DNA of 64,000 bases from Pelagibacterium flavum. GTDB lineage: Bacteria; Pseudomonadota; Alphaproteobacteria; Rhizobiales; Devosiaceae. The position numbers were made by a program, and so were the translations under genes. Within the stretch, counting starts at the first letter, position 1; each line of letters begins with the position of its first letter. The notes beneath the pieces were generated by a model. It had not been told where the DNA came from. It worked only from the letters and a program-made list of their open reading frames with translations, and made no database searches. The stretch is from assembly GCF_025854335.1 (NCBI RefSeq), contig NZ_CP107716.1:3155001-3219000 (forward strand). Reading direction: 5' to 3'. Shown here piece by piece: positions 18,085 to 27,467 of the stretch.

Positions 18085-19635
18085 TCAAAATAGACTTTCC
18101 TGTTCGCCGCCGCCACTTTCAGAGCGCGTTTTCTTCCGCGGAATCGGAGGTGCACCGGAAACCGTTGCAGCAATCGAGCCCTGAGCCACGTCGATGGTCA
18201 GCGCGTCGCCGGGTTTGACGTCATCGGATGCGCGCACGAGATTGCCGCTGGCATCGGTGACCAACGCGAATCCTCTGGCCAGAACCTGATGATAGCTGAC
18301 CGATGTCAGCAATTTCGACAGCCCATCGAGCCGCGCCCGACGGGTTTCGACGATGCGGATGAACGCGGGGTCCATACGATTGGAAATCGCATCGAGATGG
18401 CGGTGTCCCTGAGCGATTGGTGTTGTGAGTAGGCCGGGGCGCAATCGGCTGGCGATCGGTGAAAACGCAACCCGCGCTCGCCCGGCCCTTGTCTGCAACC
18501 CATGGCGACCTCTTGTGCTCGCGGTTTGCAGCCTGTTGGCGGCGGCATCGAGCCTTTGGCGCAACAGACCGACCGCCAGACGGCCAGCGATCCGTTGATG
18601 ATCCATGGCTTTGGTGTGCTGGGCTGCGCGCAAGCCCGACCCGAGCCGCGCCGTCGCCATATCGAGGCGCTGGCGCTGGGTGGAAACGAGATCACCGGGT
18701 CGAGGCAAACCTGCCGCTGCAGCACGGAGACGATCCTTGAGATTGCCGGAGATACGGCGCGCCGCCATGCGCTGACGTGAACCGAGATCATCGACATAGG
18801 CGATCAGTTCGCCACGCACCGGAACGGCCATTTCGGCGGCGCCCGTGGGGGTCGGAGCGCGCCTGTCAGCAACGTAGTCCACCAGCGTGATGTCGGTTTC
18901 GTGCCCAACGGCGGAGATGACCGGTATTGCCGAACGTGCGACGGCTCGGACCACGCTTTCCTCGTTAAAGCCCCACAGATCCTCGATAGAGCCGCCACCG
19001 CGTGCGACGATGAGCAGGTCGGGGCGCGGGATGGGGCCCTCGGGCGGAAAGGCGTTGAAGCCATCGATGGCGGCGGTCACCTCAGGTGCGCAGGTATCGC
19101 CCTGCACCCGAACCGGCCAAACAATCACATGAGAGGGAAACCGATCATCGAGACGATGGAGAATATCGCGGATCACCGCGCCGGTCGGAGAGGTCACGAC
19201 CCCGATCACCCGCGGCAGGTAAGGGAGCTCCTTCTTGCGTTCTGGCGCGAACAGGCCCTCGGCGATGAATTTTTTCCGCCGCTCCTCGAGAAGTGCCATA
19301 AGGGCGCCGGCACCAGCGGGTTCGATGTTTTCAATAACAATCTGATATTTCGATGAGCGCGGATAGGTGGTCAGCCGCCCGGTGGCGATAATCTCCAGCC
19401 CTTCCTGAGGCTTGAAGGCAAGGCGCGAATAGTTGCCCTTCCAGACCACCGCATCCATGGCGGCGGCGTCATCCTTCAGTGTGAAATAGCAGTGGCCCGA
19501 ACTGTGCTGGCCACGAAACCCGGAGATCTCGCCGCGCACCCGCACGTACCCGAACTGGTCCTCGACGGTGCGTTTGACCGCTTGGGAGATTTCGGAAACC
19601 GTGAATTCGAAGGCGTTGGACTGATTATCGCTCAT
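18085..19635 (-). CDS. xseA: Exodeoxyribonuclease VII large subunit
   Basis: Large, catalytic subunit of the single-strand-specific exonuclease VII. The 516-residue protein has an N-terminal OB fold (FGYVRVRGEISGFRGQHSSG, about residues 24-43), the catalytic domain with VVTSPTGAVIRDILHR and RGGGSIEDLWGFNEE, then VVSAVGHETDITLVDYVADR-like sequence near residue 240, and an Arg-rich coiled-coil region (about 270-430). The C-terminal basic tail is longer than in Escherichia coli. The small subunit gene xseB is not in the window. Start ATG 19635 has only a weak ribosome binding site. Confidence 0.95.
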   Translation of the reverse strand: MSDNQSNAFEFTVSEISQAVKRTVEDQFGYVRVRGEISGFRGQHSSGHCYFTLKDDAAAMDAVVWKGNYSRLAFKPQEGLEIIATGRLTTYPRSSKYQIVIENIEPAGAGALMALLEERRKKFIAEGLFAPERKKELPYLPRVIGVVTSPTGAVIRDILHRLDDRFPSHVIVWPVRVQGDTCAPEVTAAIDGFNAFPPEGPIPRPDLLIVARGGGSIEDLWGFNEESVVRAVARSAIPVISAVGHETDITLVDYVADRRAPTPTGAAEMAVPVRGELIAYVDDLGSRQRMAARRISGNLKDRLRAAAAGLPRPGDLVSTQRQRLDMATARLGSGLRAAQHTKAMDHQRIAGRLAVGLLRQRLDAAANRLQTASTRGRHGLQTRAGRARVAFSPIASRLRPGLLTTPIAQGHRHLDAISNRMDPAFIRIVETRRARLDGLSKLLTSVSYHQVLARGFALVTDASGNLVRASDDVKPGDALTIDVAQGSIAATVSGAPPIPRKKTRSESGGGEQESLF

Positions 19636-19735
19636 AGGTGTCGTTGGTGACCGAGCCTTGCGGCGCCGTCAAGGGTGGCGGGTTGTCATCGCACATGATA
19701 GAGGGGCGCCAAACTCAAGGCAAAGAGGGTGAGGC

Positions 19736-20995
19736 ATGCGGGTGTTGCTGATCGGATCGGGTGGACGCGAACATGCGCTGGCCTGGAAGATGACGCAATC
19801 GGAGCGGCTCGAGAAGCTGTTTGTCGCGCCCGGCAATGGCGGCACCCAGACCATTGCCGAAAATATCGCTCTCGACGTGACCGATCACGCGGCTGTTGTC
19901 GACTTTTCGTTACGCGAGAGGATCGACCTCGTGGTGGTAGGACCCGAAGTGCCGCTGGTGGCGGGCATTTCGGACGATTTGCGCGCAGCCGGAGTTGCCG
20001 TTTTCGGCCCGTCAAAGGTCGCTGCGCAGCTCGAAGGGTCCAAGGCCTTTACAAAGGCGTTGTGCGACGAGATGGGCATTCCTACTGCCGCGTATGGCAA
20101 ATTCGACGCGCTCGAACCCGCGCTCGCCTATCTCGATCAGCACGGTGCTCCAATCGTCATCAAGGCCGACGGCCTGGCAGCCGGCAAGGGTGTTACTGTG
20201 GCTGAGACGCTGGAAGAGGCGCGAGAGGCCGTGCGCGATTGTTTTTCGGGAGCATTTGGTGCTGCGGGCGCGGAAGTGGTGATCGAAGAATGTCTGGTCG
20301 GCGAAGAAGCGAGCCTCTTTGCCATCTGCGATGGCGAATATACCATCCTTTTGCCCGCCGCGCAGGATCACAAGCGCGCCTTCGATGAGGATAAGGGACC
20401 CAATACAGGCGGCATGGGCGCCTATGCCCCCGCTCCTGTGATGACCGATGCAATGATAGAGCGCGCCTACCGCGAAATTGTCGCTCCGGCCATCAAGGGC
20501 ATGGCGGCGCGTGGAACGCCTTTTTCCGGCGTGTTGTTCACTGGCCTGATGATGACCAAGGACGGCCCCAAGCTCATCGAATTCAACACCCGTTTCGGGG
20601 ATCCCGAAACTCAGGTTCTGATGATGCTGCTCGAGAGCGATCTGCTCGATATCCTCGAAGGCACCGCGCATGGCACCCTCGCCAATGTTTCCCCGCGCTG
20701 GAAGCGCGGGGTCGCACTGACGGTGGTTCTCGCCGCTAGCGGTTATCCGGGCGCTTACGAGAAAAATACCGTCATAGCGAACGTCGAAGGGCTGGACAGT
20801 GATACCGTTCGGGTCTTTCACGCCGGCACGGTGCGGAACGGCGGCACCCTGCTTGCCAATGGTGGGCGAGTGCTAAACGTCACGGCGATTGGCGAGAATG
20901 TGAGCGAAGCGCGGGAACGCGCCTATGCCGCAGTCGACGCCATTAACTGGCCGGACGGATTTTGTCGGCGCGACATCGGCTGGCGGGCTCTGTAG
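19736..20995 (+). CDS. purD: Phosphoribosylamine-glycine ligase
   Basis: ATP-grasp enzyme that joins glycine to phosphoribosylamine in purine synthesis. The 419-residue product starts with [19 protein letters not shown] and has [32 protein letters not shown] near residue 222 and [13 protein letters not shown] near 283. GAGGGTGAGG directly precedes the ATG. It is divergent from xseA; the 100-base gap must hold both promoters. Length is normal. Confidence 0.97.
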   Translation: MRVLLIGSGGREHALAWKMTQSERLEKLFVAPGNGGTQTIAENIALDVTDHAAVVDFSLRERIDLVVVGPEVPLVAGISDDLRAAGVAVFGPSKVAAQLEGSKAFTKALCDEMGIPTAAYGKFDALEPALAYLDQHGAPIVIKADGLAAGKGVTVAETLEEAREAVRDCFSGAFGAAGAEVVIEECLVGEEASLFAICDGEYTILLPAAQDHKRAFDEDKGPNTGGMGAYAPAPVMTDAMIERAYREIVAPAIKGMAARGTPFSGVLFTGLMMTKDGPKLIEFNTRFGDPETQVLMMLLESDLLDILEGTAHGTLANVSPRWKRGVALTVVLAASGYPGAYEKNTVIANVEGLDSDTVRVFHAGTVRNGGTLLANGGRVLNVTAIGENVSEARERAYAAVDAINWPDGFCRRDIGWRAL

Positions 20996-21055
20996 CAGCA
21001 AACTCTTCTCAACCGTATATGGCTAGACTAGGCTGACGGAGGAACCGGAGGGCTT

Positions 21056-21925
21056 GTGGCCATGGGGACGATCAGTGATCCCAGAATAGGGATCGCGCTA
21101 GGGGGCGGAGCCGCCCGCGGACTGGCGCATATTCCTTTCATCGAAGCGATGGATGAGCTGGGGCTCGTCCCGCACCGGATCGCAGGCACGTCGATCGGCG
21201 CGCTGATCGGATCGGGCTGGGCAGCCGGGCTGACAGGCCGGGAAATCCGCGGGCTATCTTACGAAATGCTGGGGACAATGAACGGGCTGTTCGGACGCCT
21301 GCTGTCCACCCAGGTCCGGTCGATGGCAAAAATCTTCCGCGAGGGCATTTCGATCCAGCTCGATCCTGTTCAGGTGGTCGACACATTTACGCCCGACGAT
21401 ATGCCCGAGACATTTCAGGGGCTCAAGATTCCGTTCACCTGCGTTGCGACCGACTTCAGATCCTGGCATCAGGTCGCGTTTCATGAAGGCGCGCTCAAGC
21501 CGGCGCTGGCCGCCTCGCTAGCCGTCCCGAGCCTTTACAGGCCCGTCCATTTCCACAAGACGGTTCTGGTCGATGGCGGCGTAGTCAATCCCCTGCCGCT
21601 TGACCACGCGGCGGCAGGCACCGACATTCTGGTTGGTATCGACGTCAATGGCGATCCCCATGCTTGGCCGGACGGCTATATTCCGACGATGATCGATATC
21701 GGATTTGGCTCCGCCCAGATCATGATGCACCAGTTGATCGCCCATATGATCGCGGCCTATCCGCCCGACCTCTATTTCCGCCCCCACCATGTCAATATTG
21801 GCGCGCATGAATATTGGCGGGTACGGGAAATCATAAAGGCCGGCGAGGCCGAGAAGGATCGCTTCAAGCGGGAAATATCGGCCAAGGTCGAAGGATTCAT
21901 CTCCGCTCAGCGAAAAATTTCCTGA
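21056..21925 (+). CDS. Patatin-like phospholipase family protein (RssA-like)
   Basis: Predicted serine esterase, 289 residues. The oxyanion glycine motif GGGAARGLAH (about residues 16-25), the nucleophile elbow GTSIGALIG (about 43-51) and the catalytic Asp in DGGVVNPLPLD (about 174-184) are all present, so the enzyme should be active. This is the bacterial RssA-type branch; physiological lipid substrate unknown. GGAGGG precedes a GTG at 21056 and an ATG at 21062; either may be used. Its 3' end overlaps the convergent tadA gene by 29 bases. Confidence 0.88.
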   Translation: MAMGTISDPRIGIALGGGAARGLAHIPFIEAMDELGLVPHRIAGTSIGALIGSGWAAGLTGREIRGLSYEMLGTMNGLFGRLLSTQVRSMAKIFREGISIQLDPVQVVDTFTPDDMPETFQGLKIPFTCVATDFRSWHQVAFHEGALKPALAASLAVPSLYRPVHFHKTVLVDGGVVNPLPLDHAAAGTDILVGIDVNGDPHAWPDGYIPTMIDIGFGSAQIMMHQLIAHMIAAYPPDLYFRPHHVNIGAHEYWRVREIIKAGEAEKDRFKREISAKVEGFISAQRKIS

Positions 21926-22346
21926 GCATTTCTGCGGCCCTGCTCGCCGAGACACCTCCGATCACTTCGGGCGCATGATGGCAGGTGGGCTGGTCGAAAA
22001 ACCGGACGCCGTTATCGACCGCCCCGCCCTTGGGATCCTCCGCAGCGTAATAAAGCCGCCGCAATTTGACGTGAGCAATGGCACCGGCGCACATGGTGCA
22101 GGGTTCGAGCGTCACATAGAGATCGCAATCGGCCAAACGTCCGGTGCCATCTGCGGCAAGTGCCGCACGGATGGCGTTGAATTCGGCATGGGCCGTGGGA
22201 TCGGCGGTCTCGCGCATTGTGTTGCGTCCGGTGGCCAGCACCGCGCCATCGCGCATGATGACGGCGCCAACCGGCACTTCACCGGCCGCAGCAGCCTCCG
22301 CGGCGAGGGTAAACGCAATTTCCATGGGATTGTCGGACGTGGTCAT
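21897..22346 (-). CDS. tadA: tRNA-specific adenosine(34) deaminase
   Basis: Converts adenosine 34 to inosine in tRNA-Arg(ACG), an essential step for decoding CGN codons. The 149-residue protein has the zinc-site motif HAEFNAI (about residues 53-59) and PCTMCAGAIAH (about 82-92), the standard deaminase pattern. It converges on the patatin gene with a 29-base overlap and is divergent from mutL across about 75 bases. Confidence 0.95.
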   Translation of the reverse strand: MTTSDNPMEIAFTLAAEAAAAGEVPVGAVIMRDGAVLATGRNTMRETADPTAHAEFNAIRAALAADGTGRLADCDLYVTLEPCTMCAGAIAHVKLRRLYYAAEDPKGGAVDNGVRFFDQPTCHHAPEVIGGVSASRAAEMLRKFFAERR

Positions 22347-22420
22347 GGTCTGGCGCTCATATCAGCTTTGGCGAGATGTGTCCGCCCCGCTAGAGTGGTC
22401 ACAAAGGAGAATCAGCATCT

Positions 22421-24241
22421 ATGGCCATTCGCCAGCTTCCAGACGATCTGGTCAACAAGATTGCCGCCGGCGAAGTCGTCGAGCGTCCGGCCAGCGTCGT
22501 AAAGGAGCTGGTCGAAAATGCGCTCGATGCTGGAGCGAAACGCATAGCAGTTACCACAGCGGCTGGGGGGAAGAGCCTGATCCGCATCGAGGATGACGGC
22601 CATGGCATGGACGAGGCCGATCTGGTGCTTTCCGTCGAACGGCACGCGACTTCAAAGCTCAAGGATGATGGGCTGGACGACATTCGGACCCTGGGGTTCC
22701 GTGGCGAGGCTCTGGCATCGATCGGTTCGGTGTCCGACCTCTCGATTGCTTCACGGACGCAGGACGCCGAAACGGGGCTCAAGATCTCGCTCAAGCGCGG
22801 TGTCAAATCCGGTCCGGTGCCGCATCCGGTTAATCGCGGTACGATTGTCGAGGTCAAGAACCTCTTTGCCGACATCCCGGCACGGCTGAAATTCCTAAAG
22901 ACCGACAGAGCCGAGACCGGGGCTATAACCGATGTCATCAAGCGGCTCGCGATGGCGCATCGCGGTGTGCACTTCGTTTTGTCGGGCACTGACAGGCAGC
23001 CGATCAACTGGCCGGCACAGACCGGGGAAAATGCTGTCCATGCCAGACTGGCGCAGATTATCGGAGCGGATTTTCCCGAGAACGCGCAGCAGATCGGGTT
23101 TTCGCGGAGCGGGATCGTGGTTGGCGGGCTGGCAGGACTGCCGACCTATTCACGCGCCAATACGCTCAACCAGTTCTACTTCGTCAACGGCCGCTCGGTG
23201 CGCGACAAGGTACTGCTCGGGGCGGTGCGGGCTGCCTATGCCGATTTTCTGCACCGCGACCGGTTTCCGGTCATCGCACTATTCGTTGCCATCGACCCGG
23301 GTGAAGTCGATGTCAACGTGCACCCGACCAAAGCCGAATTGCGATTTCGCGATCAGGGCGCCGTGCGTGGCGCTGTTATCCGGGCCATCGGTGAAGCGCT
23401 GGCAGCGGCCGGTTTTCGGGCATCATCGAGCGTGGCGGAATCCGCGCTGGCCAGTTTTCGGGCCCCCGTATCTCCGGTCCCGGGCGAACCGACGAGCAGC
23501 TTTGCCGAACCGGGGGGCGTGTCGACCGGGTATAGAGCGCCATCGCCTTTGCTCGGGCAGCAGAGCACTTTCTCGCCTGGTCTGGCCGCCGAGATCCGTA
23601 AATTCGATGCGCCCAGCGCCCGGCACGAGCCGACGGAAATGCCGTCGGCGGAGCAGCAGGACTTTCCACTTGGTGTGGCGCGGGCCCAGGTCTTTGAGAA
23701 TTACATCGTTGCCCAGAATGGCGACGCGCTGGTTCTGATCGACCAGCACGCCGCGCATGAACGGCTAGTCTATGAGCGATTTCGCGCGCAGTTGCGCAGC
23801 GGGCCGGTTGCCAGTCAGCGACAATTGATCCCGGTGGTTATCGATCTTCCAGAAGAAGACTGCGGACGGCTCGAGGAGGCCACTCCGGTGCTGGAAAGGC
23901 TCGGGCTTTATCTCGAACGATTTGGCCCTGGGGCAGTGGCGGTCAACGAAACCCCTGCCCTTCTGGGCCAAACCGACATTGAAGGTTTAATCCGCGATCT
24001 CGCGGACGGGCTGGCGGAATGGGACAATGTGGCGGTGCTTGAGGAACGCATGGATGCTATCATTGCCCGCATGGCGTGTCATGGATCGGTGCGATCAGGG
24101 CGACGTTTGCGCGCTGACGAGATGAACGCGCTGTTGCGCGAAATGGAGGCTACGCCCCATTCGGGTCAATGCATTCATGGACGCCCGACCTATATCGAAC
24201 TCAAGAAGGGCGATCTGGAGCGCTTGTTCGGGCGCCGATAA
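22421..24241 (+). CDS. mutL: DNA mismatch repair protein MutL
   Basis: Mismatch repair factor linking MutS recognition to strand incision. The 606-residue protein has GHKL ATPase motifs KIAAGEVVERPASVVKELVE, DDGHGM and GFRGEALASI within the first 110 residues, a Pro/Ser-rich linker near 340-400, and a C-terminal domain with DQHAAHERLVYE, which fits the DQHA(X)2E(X)4E endonuclease motif, plus ACHGSVRSG and QCIHGRPT. It should therefore nick DNA itself, as expected where no MutH exists. AAAGGAG precedes the start. Confidence 0.96.
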   Translation: MAIRQLPDDLVNKIAAGEVVERPASVVKELVENALDAGAKRIAVTTAAGGKSLIRIEDDGHGMDEADLVLSVERHATSKLKDDGLDDIRTLGFRGEALASIGSVSDLSIASRTQDAETGLKISLKRGVKSGPVPHPVNRGTIVEVKNLFADIPARLKFLKTDRAETGAITDVIKRLAMAHRGVHFVLSGTDRQPINWPAQTGENAVHARLAQIIGADFPENAQQIGFSRSGIVVGGLAGLPTYSRANTLNQFYFVNGRSVRDKVLLGAVRAAYADFLHRDRFPVIALFVAIDPGEVDVNVHPTKAELRFRDQGAVRGAVIRAIGEALAAAGFRASSSVAESALASFRAPVSPVPGEPTSSFAEPGGVSTGYRAPSPLLGQQSTFSPGLAAEIRKFDAPSARHEPTEMPSAEQQDFPLGVARAQVFENYIVAQNGDALVLIDQHAAHERLVYERFRAQLRSGPVASQRQLIPVVIDLPEEDCGRLEEATPVLERLGLYLERFGPGAVAVNETPALLGQTDIEGLIRDLADGLAEWDNVAVLEERMDAIIARMACHGSVRSGRRLRADEMNALLREMEATPHSGQCIHGRPTYIELKKGDLERLFGRR

Positions 24242-24263
24242 TCGTTGCCGATTCTAACGCCTT

Positions 24264-24395
24264 TCAGACCGAGCGAGTGTCGGCGTTGTTGGAAGGCGCA
24301 CTGTCAACCTCGGCCTGAGCGGAAATGAGCAGCCCGGCTGTGGCCGCGGCCAGCGTGACCAAAGCGGCGATGATGCTCAGGATAACGAGTGCCAT
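24264..24395 (-). CDS. Small single-helix membrane protein (43 aa)
   Basis: Encodes a 43-residue peptide with one hydrophobic helix (ALVILSIIAALVTLAAATAG) and a hydrophilic, Asp/Asn/Ser-rich tail ending in NADTRSV. ATG 24395 has GGAGG seven bases upstream, a near-ideal site; the longer frame to 24527 lacks one. I recognise no family. It lies between mutL and rsmD. The strong ribosome binding site and the clean membrane helix argue for a real gene, but codon-level evidence is limited at this length. Confidence 0.6.
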   Translation of the reverse strand: MALVILSIIAALVTLAAATAGLLISAQAEVDSAPSNNADTRSV

Positions 24396-24536
24396 TGCGT
24401 TGCCTCCAGCTTGCACGATGCAGGACCAACCCGCGTCGCGAACGAGTGGTTCCTCAAAAAATGGCTGGGAGCGGCAAATTTGTGGCTGCTGTGTGGCAAA
24501 GGTTACTTTCCCCACACTTCCCCACATCTGCTGGTG

Positions 24537-25091
24537 TCACGCGACCTCGAGGAAGGTGATGGCTGTCTCAGCATATTCGCGGCGATCGACAATCTGAGTG
24601 CCGGTTGGACCCTCGATGGCAACATCTTTTCGTTCTTCAAGGACGATAAGAGCGTCTGGTGCAATCCATCCGCCAGACAGCGCGCTGGCGATGGCCTTTT
24701 CACCCAGACCTTTGCCGTATGGCGGGTCGGCAAAGACAAGCCCACAAGGCTTGATCCGTTCGGCCGGCCCAAGATCTGTGGCATCACGCTTAAGAAGCTT
24801 GGTCTGGCCGCCGACGCCGAAATGCTCGATGTGTCCGCGAATGAGGCCGCGCGCCTCAATGCCGGTGTCGATGAAGACACAGTGATCAGCGCCCCGCGAT
24901 AACGCTTCAAAACCCAGCGCGCCCGTGCCGGCAAACAGATCGAGTACATGCAATCCCTCCAGATGGGGACCGATGCGGCTTCCGATTATCGAGAACACGG
25001 CCTCGCGCACCCGGTCCGAAGTGGGACGAATATCGTCCGACTTCGGCGCTTCGAGCTGTTTGCCGCGGAATTTTCCGGCGACGATGCGCAT
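24537..25091 (-). CDS. rsmD: 16S rRNA (guanine-966-N2)-methyltransferase
   Basis: SAM-dependent methyltransferase acting on G966 of 16S rRNA during 30S assembly. The 184-residue product has the family N terminus MRIVAGKFRGKQLEAP, RPTSDRVREAVFSII, motif I LDLFAGTGALGFEALSRGA (about residues 49-67), and the catalytic FADPPYGKG (about 119-127). It starts five bases after the stop of the upstream pseudouridine synthase gene, as in many rhizobia, so the two rRNA-modifying enzymes are co-expressed. Confidence 0.95.
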   Translation of the reverse strand: MRIVAGKFRGKQLEAPKSDDIRPTSDRVREAVFSIIGSRIGPHLEGLHVLDLFAGTGALGFEALSRGADHCVFIDTGIEARGLIRGHIEHFGVGGQTKLLKRDATDLGPAERIKPCGLVFADPPYGKGLGEKAIASALSGGWIAPDALIVLEERKDVAIEGPTGTQIVDRREYAETAITFLEVA

Positions 25092-25095
25092 CTAG

Positions 25096-26688
25096 CTATT
25101 TATCCTCGTCCGGACGCGGGCGGCGGGGGCGATCGGGCCGAGTGCCGGTCGATGGCTTTCCATCCCTACGCGGCGGGCGCTGGCCGGTCGGCCTGTCAGC
25201 CCCGGTTTCCCGGCGTGGCCCCTTGCCAAAGGGCTTGCCACCGGGGCGGGTCTGGCCGCCAGGGCCTTTCGAGAACGGGCGATCAGAACCTGCGCCCTCG
25301 CGCCGTGGTCCTTTGGAATAGGGCCGGTCTGCGCCGGTGCCCTCCCGACGCGGCCCTTTTGCGAAGGGACGATCGCCGCCGGCACCATCTCTACGAGGCC
25401 CTTTGGAGAATGGACGATCGGCACCAGCGCCTTCGCGGCGCGGACCACTTGAGAAGGGTCGGTCTCCTCCACCGTCCCTGCGGGGGCCTTTGTTAAAGGG
25501 GCGGTCTCCTCCGGCAGATTCCCGGCGCGGAGGGCGATCCGCATCCTTGCGAAACGAGCGATCACCACCGCCGGCATCGCGCGGCCCCTTGCCAAACGGC
25601 TTGCCGCCGGGCTTTTGGGGACGATCGCCGAACGACTTACCTCCCCGGTCAAAGCTTTTTCCGCCTGCGGCGTCGCGGCGCGGCCGGTCACCGAAGCCAC
25701 CTTCATCGCGCTTACCCTTCCGGTCACCACCAGACGGCACAAAGCTCTGGGAGGGGCGGCCATCGTCGAAGTGAACCGTGCGAGGGGCTTCTTCGCGCCG
25801 CTCGGGACGCTTGAAATCGGGCCGTTTGCGCAGACCACCAAAACGATCGCGCTCAGTAGGTTGGCTTTCGCGCTGAGGGGAGCGGCGGCGCGGCTGATTA
25901 GGTTCCTCAGCGATGGGAGAATCGAAATCTGCCCCTGCACTTTCGGCCAGGCGCTTGCCCAGTTGGTCCTGGAGAATGCGCGTCTTCACCTTTTCGACCG
26001 ACCCCGTCGGCAGATCACCAAGCTGGAACGGGCCATAGGAGAGACGGATCAGCCGGTTGACTTCGAGGCCGAGCGCGCCAAGGACGTTGCGAACCTCGCG
26101 GTTCTTGCCCTCGCGCAAGCTCATGCTGATCCAAACATTGGAACCACTGGTGCTGTCGAGCGTCGCTTCGATGGGACCGTAATCAACCCCTTCAACGGTC
26201 GTGCCGTTGGCAAGCGTATCGAGCTGTTCCTGGGTCACCGAGCCGAAGGCACGGACACGGTAACGCCGCACCCAGCCGGTTGCAGGCAGCTCGAGGGTGC
26301 GCTTGAGGCCACCATCATTGGTGAGCAGCAAAAGGCCCTCGGTATTGTAGTCGAGCCGTCCCACAGTCAGCACGCGCGGCAAACCGAGCTTTTCAAATTC
26401 CGAAAAGACGGTTGCGCGCCCCTCGGGGTCCTTTTCGGTGACCATGAGGCCCGCGGGCTTGTGATACAGCCAAAGCTGGGTGGCCTGCTTGCGGGCCAGG
26501 GGCTTGCCATCGACGGCGATAGTATCGCTTTCAACGACATTGAATGCGGGGGTCTTGACCGGGCTGCCGTTGACCGCGATGCGGCCGGCGGTGATCCAGG
26601 CTTCGGCATCGCGGCGCGAACAGACTCCTGCGCGGGCGATGACCTTGGCGAGGCGCTCGCCGGATGGGGGTGGGGCTTTATCGCTCAT
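25096..26688 (-). CDS. RluB/RsuA-family rRNA pseudouridine synthase with repetitive basic tail
   Basis: The N-terminal third is a normal large-subunit rRNA pseudouridine synthase: S4 domain ERLAKVIARAGVCSRRDAEA (about residues 9-28), catalytic motif GRLDYNTEGLLLLTNDG (about 110-126, Asp nucleophile), and REGKNREVRNV. It probably modifies helix 89 U2605-like sites of 23S rRNA. From about residue 265 to 530 there is a low-complexity tail rich in Gly, Arg, Asp, Pro and Lys, including six tandem 14-15-residue units (GGDRPFxKGPRRxGx). Such tails are known in alphaproteobacterial RluB proteins. ATG 26688 gives the family N terminus; the frame begins 22 codons earlier. Confidence 0.9.
   Translation of the reverse strand: MSDKAPPPSGERLAKVIARAGVCSRRDAEAWITAGRIAVNGSPVKTPAFNVVESDTIAVDGKPLARKQATQLWLYHKPAGLMVTEKDPEGRATVFSEFEKLGLPRVLTVGRLDYNTEGLLLLTNDGGLKRTLELPATGWVRRYRVRAFGSVTQEQLDTLANGTTVEGVDYGPIEATLDSTSGSNVWISMSLREGKNREVRNVLGALGLEVNRLIRLSYGPFQLGDLPTGSVEKVKTRILQDQLGKRLAESAGADFDSPIAEEPNQPRRRSPQRESQPTERDRFGGLRKRPDFKRPERREEAPRTVHFDDGRPSQSFVPSGGDRKGKRDEGGFGDRPRRDAAGGKSFDRGGKSFGDRPQKPGGKPFGKGPRDAGGGDRSFRKDADRPPRRESAGGDRPFNKGPRRDGGGDRPFSSGPRREGAGADRPFSKGPRRDGAGGDRPFAKGPRREGTGADRPYSKGPRREGAGSDRPFSKGPGGQTRPGGKPFGKGPRRETGADRPTGQRPPRRDGKPSTGTRPDRPRRPRPDEDK
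25246..25512 (-). repeat. Six tandem 42-45-bp coding repeats
   Basis: Units start (minus strand) at 25512, 25470, 25425, 25380, 25335 and 25290. Each encodes G-x-D-R-P-F/Y-x-K/S-G-P plus four or five variable residues. The protein motif is better conserved than the DNA, so selection acts on the protein or the array is old. Confidence 0.85.
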
Positions 26689-26775
26689 TGGAGCGTCTTC
26701 TTTCGATCTGGAGCTATCAAAACAAAGCGAGGCCAACGGCCCCGCCCTGAACATTCTTCGGTGCTGCGCGCGAAA

Positions 26776-27384
26776 TCAGCGAGAGGCTGCGGCGCGAACA
26801 TCAGGTGGACAGCGAGGATCGGACAGGGTGACAAGGTCACCATTGGCCGCTTCGCATATGGTTTGCTGGCCTGCCACCGTCTGGAAATATTGCTCGGGCG
26901 GAAGGTAGATGTTGCGCTCGGTCAAGCCCTGCGCATTGCGGTAGGCGGCCATACGCGCTGCAAGCTGACGGGCCTCGGCTTCGGTCAGGGGACGACCCGA
27001 AGTTGCGCCCGACGACAGCACGCGCCCGGTCCGCAGCGCTTCAAGATCGGCGGTGGTCAGGCCGGTGGTGTCGATGGTCACGGCGCCCGAATCCTCGGGA
27101 ATGACTGCTGTCGACTGGCTGGGGGGCGGAGGGGTTGCTCCTGATGCCGGGAGCACGAGCGGGCTGCGCTCTCCCGAGACCATCGCCTTTTCCTCGCGCG
27201 GCACGATGCCCACGCCCTGCAGGGTCGAGCGCATCACTTCGCGCTCGAAAGTCAGCGGGTCGGTGAGCGCATTGGTGCCCTCCACGGTGGTGCAGGCCGC
27301 AAGTGCCGAAGCCGCGGCCGCAGCGAGAAATGTCATACTCAACAGGCGCTTAATCCTGTTATTACTCGTTACAACGATACCCAT
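26776..27384 (-). CDS. Predicted outer-membrane or periplasmic lipoprotein
   Basis: About 202 residues. A basic N terminus and hydrophobic stretch end in the lipobox LAAC (SALAACTTVEG), so the protein is likely lipid-anchored at the Cys near residue 30. The mature part has a Pro-rich linker (TPPPPSQ), a helix with LTEAEARQLAARMAAYRNAQ, and two further cysteines (ICEAANG, DPRCPPD) that could form a disulfide. I do not recognise a named family. The start may be ATG 27384 or GTG 27399. It follows lspA, the enzyme that cleaves such signal peptides, on the same strand. Confidence 0.75.
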   Translation of the reverse strand: MGIVVTSNNRIKRLLSMTFLAAAAASALAACTTVEGTNALTDPLTFEREVMRSTLQGVGIVPREEKAMVSGERSPLVLPASGATPPPPSQSTAVIPEDSGAVTIDTTGLTTADLEALRTGRVLSSGATSGRPLTEAEARQLAARMAAYRNAQGLTERNIYLPPEQYFQTVAGQQTICEAANGDLVTLSDPRCPPDVRAAASR

Positions 27385-27467
27385 TGAGGTCTCGACCACC
27401 CTGATGATCCCACGATTTTCGTGGGGTTATAGCCCATTGGTGGGCGTAAGGCCAGAATTTGGCCGAT

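Noticed and set aside
25246..25512. Regular repeats that could suggest a CRISPR array
   Set aside because: Units are adjacent, without spacers, in frame and encode a conserved protein motif in the pseudouridine synthase tail.
25615..27144. 509-codon open frame on the plus strand
   Set aside because: Antisense of the pseudouridine synthase and lipoprotein genes; product lacks domains.
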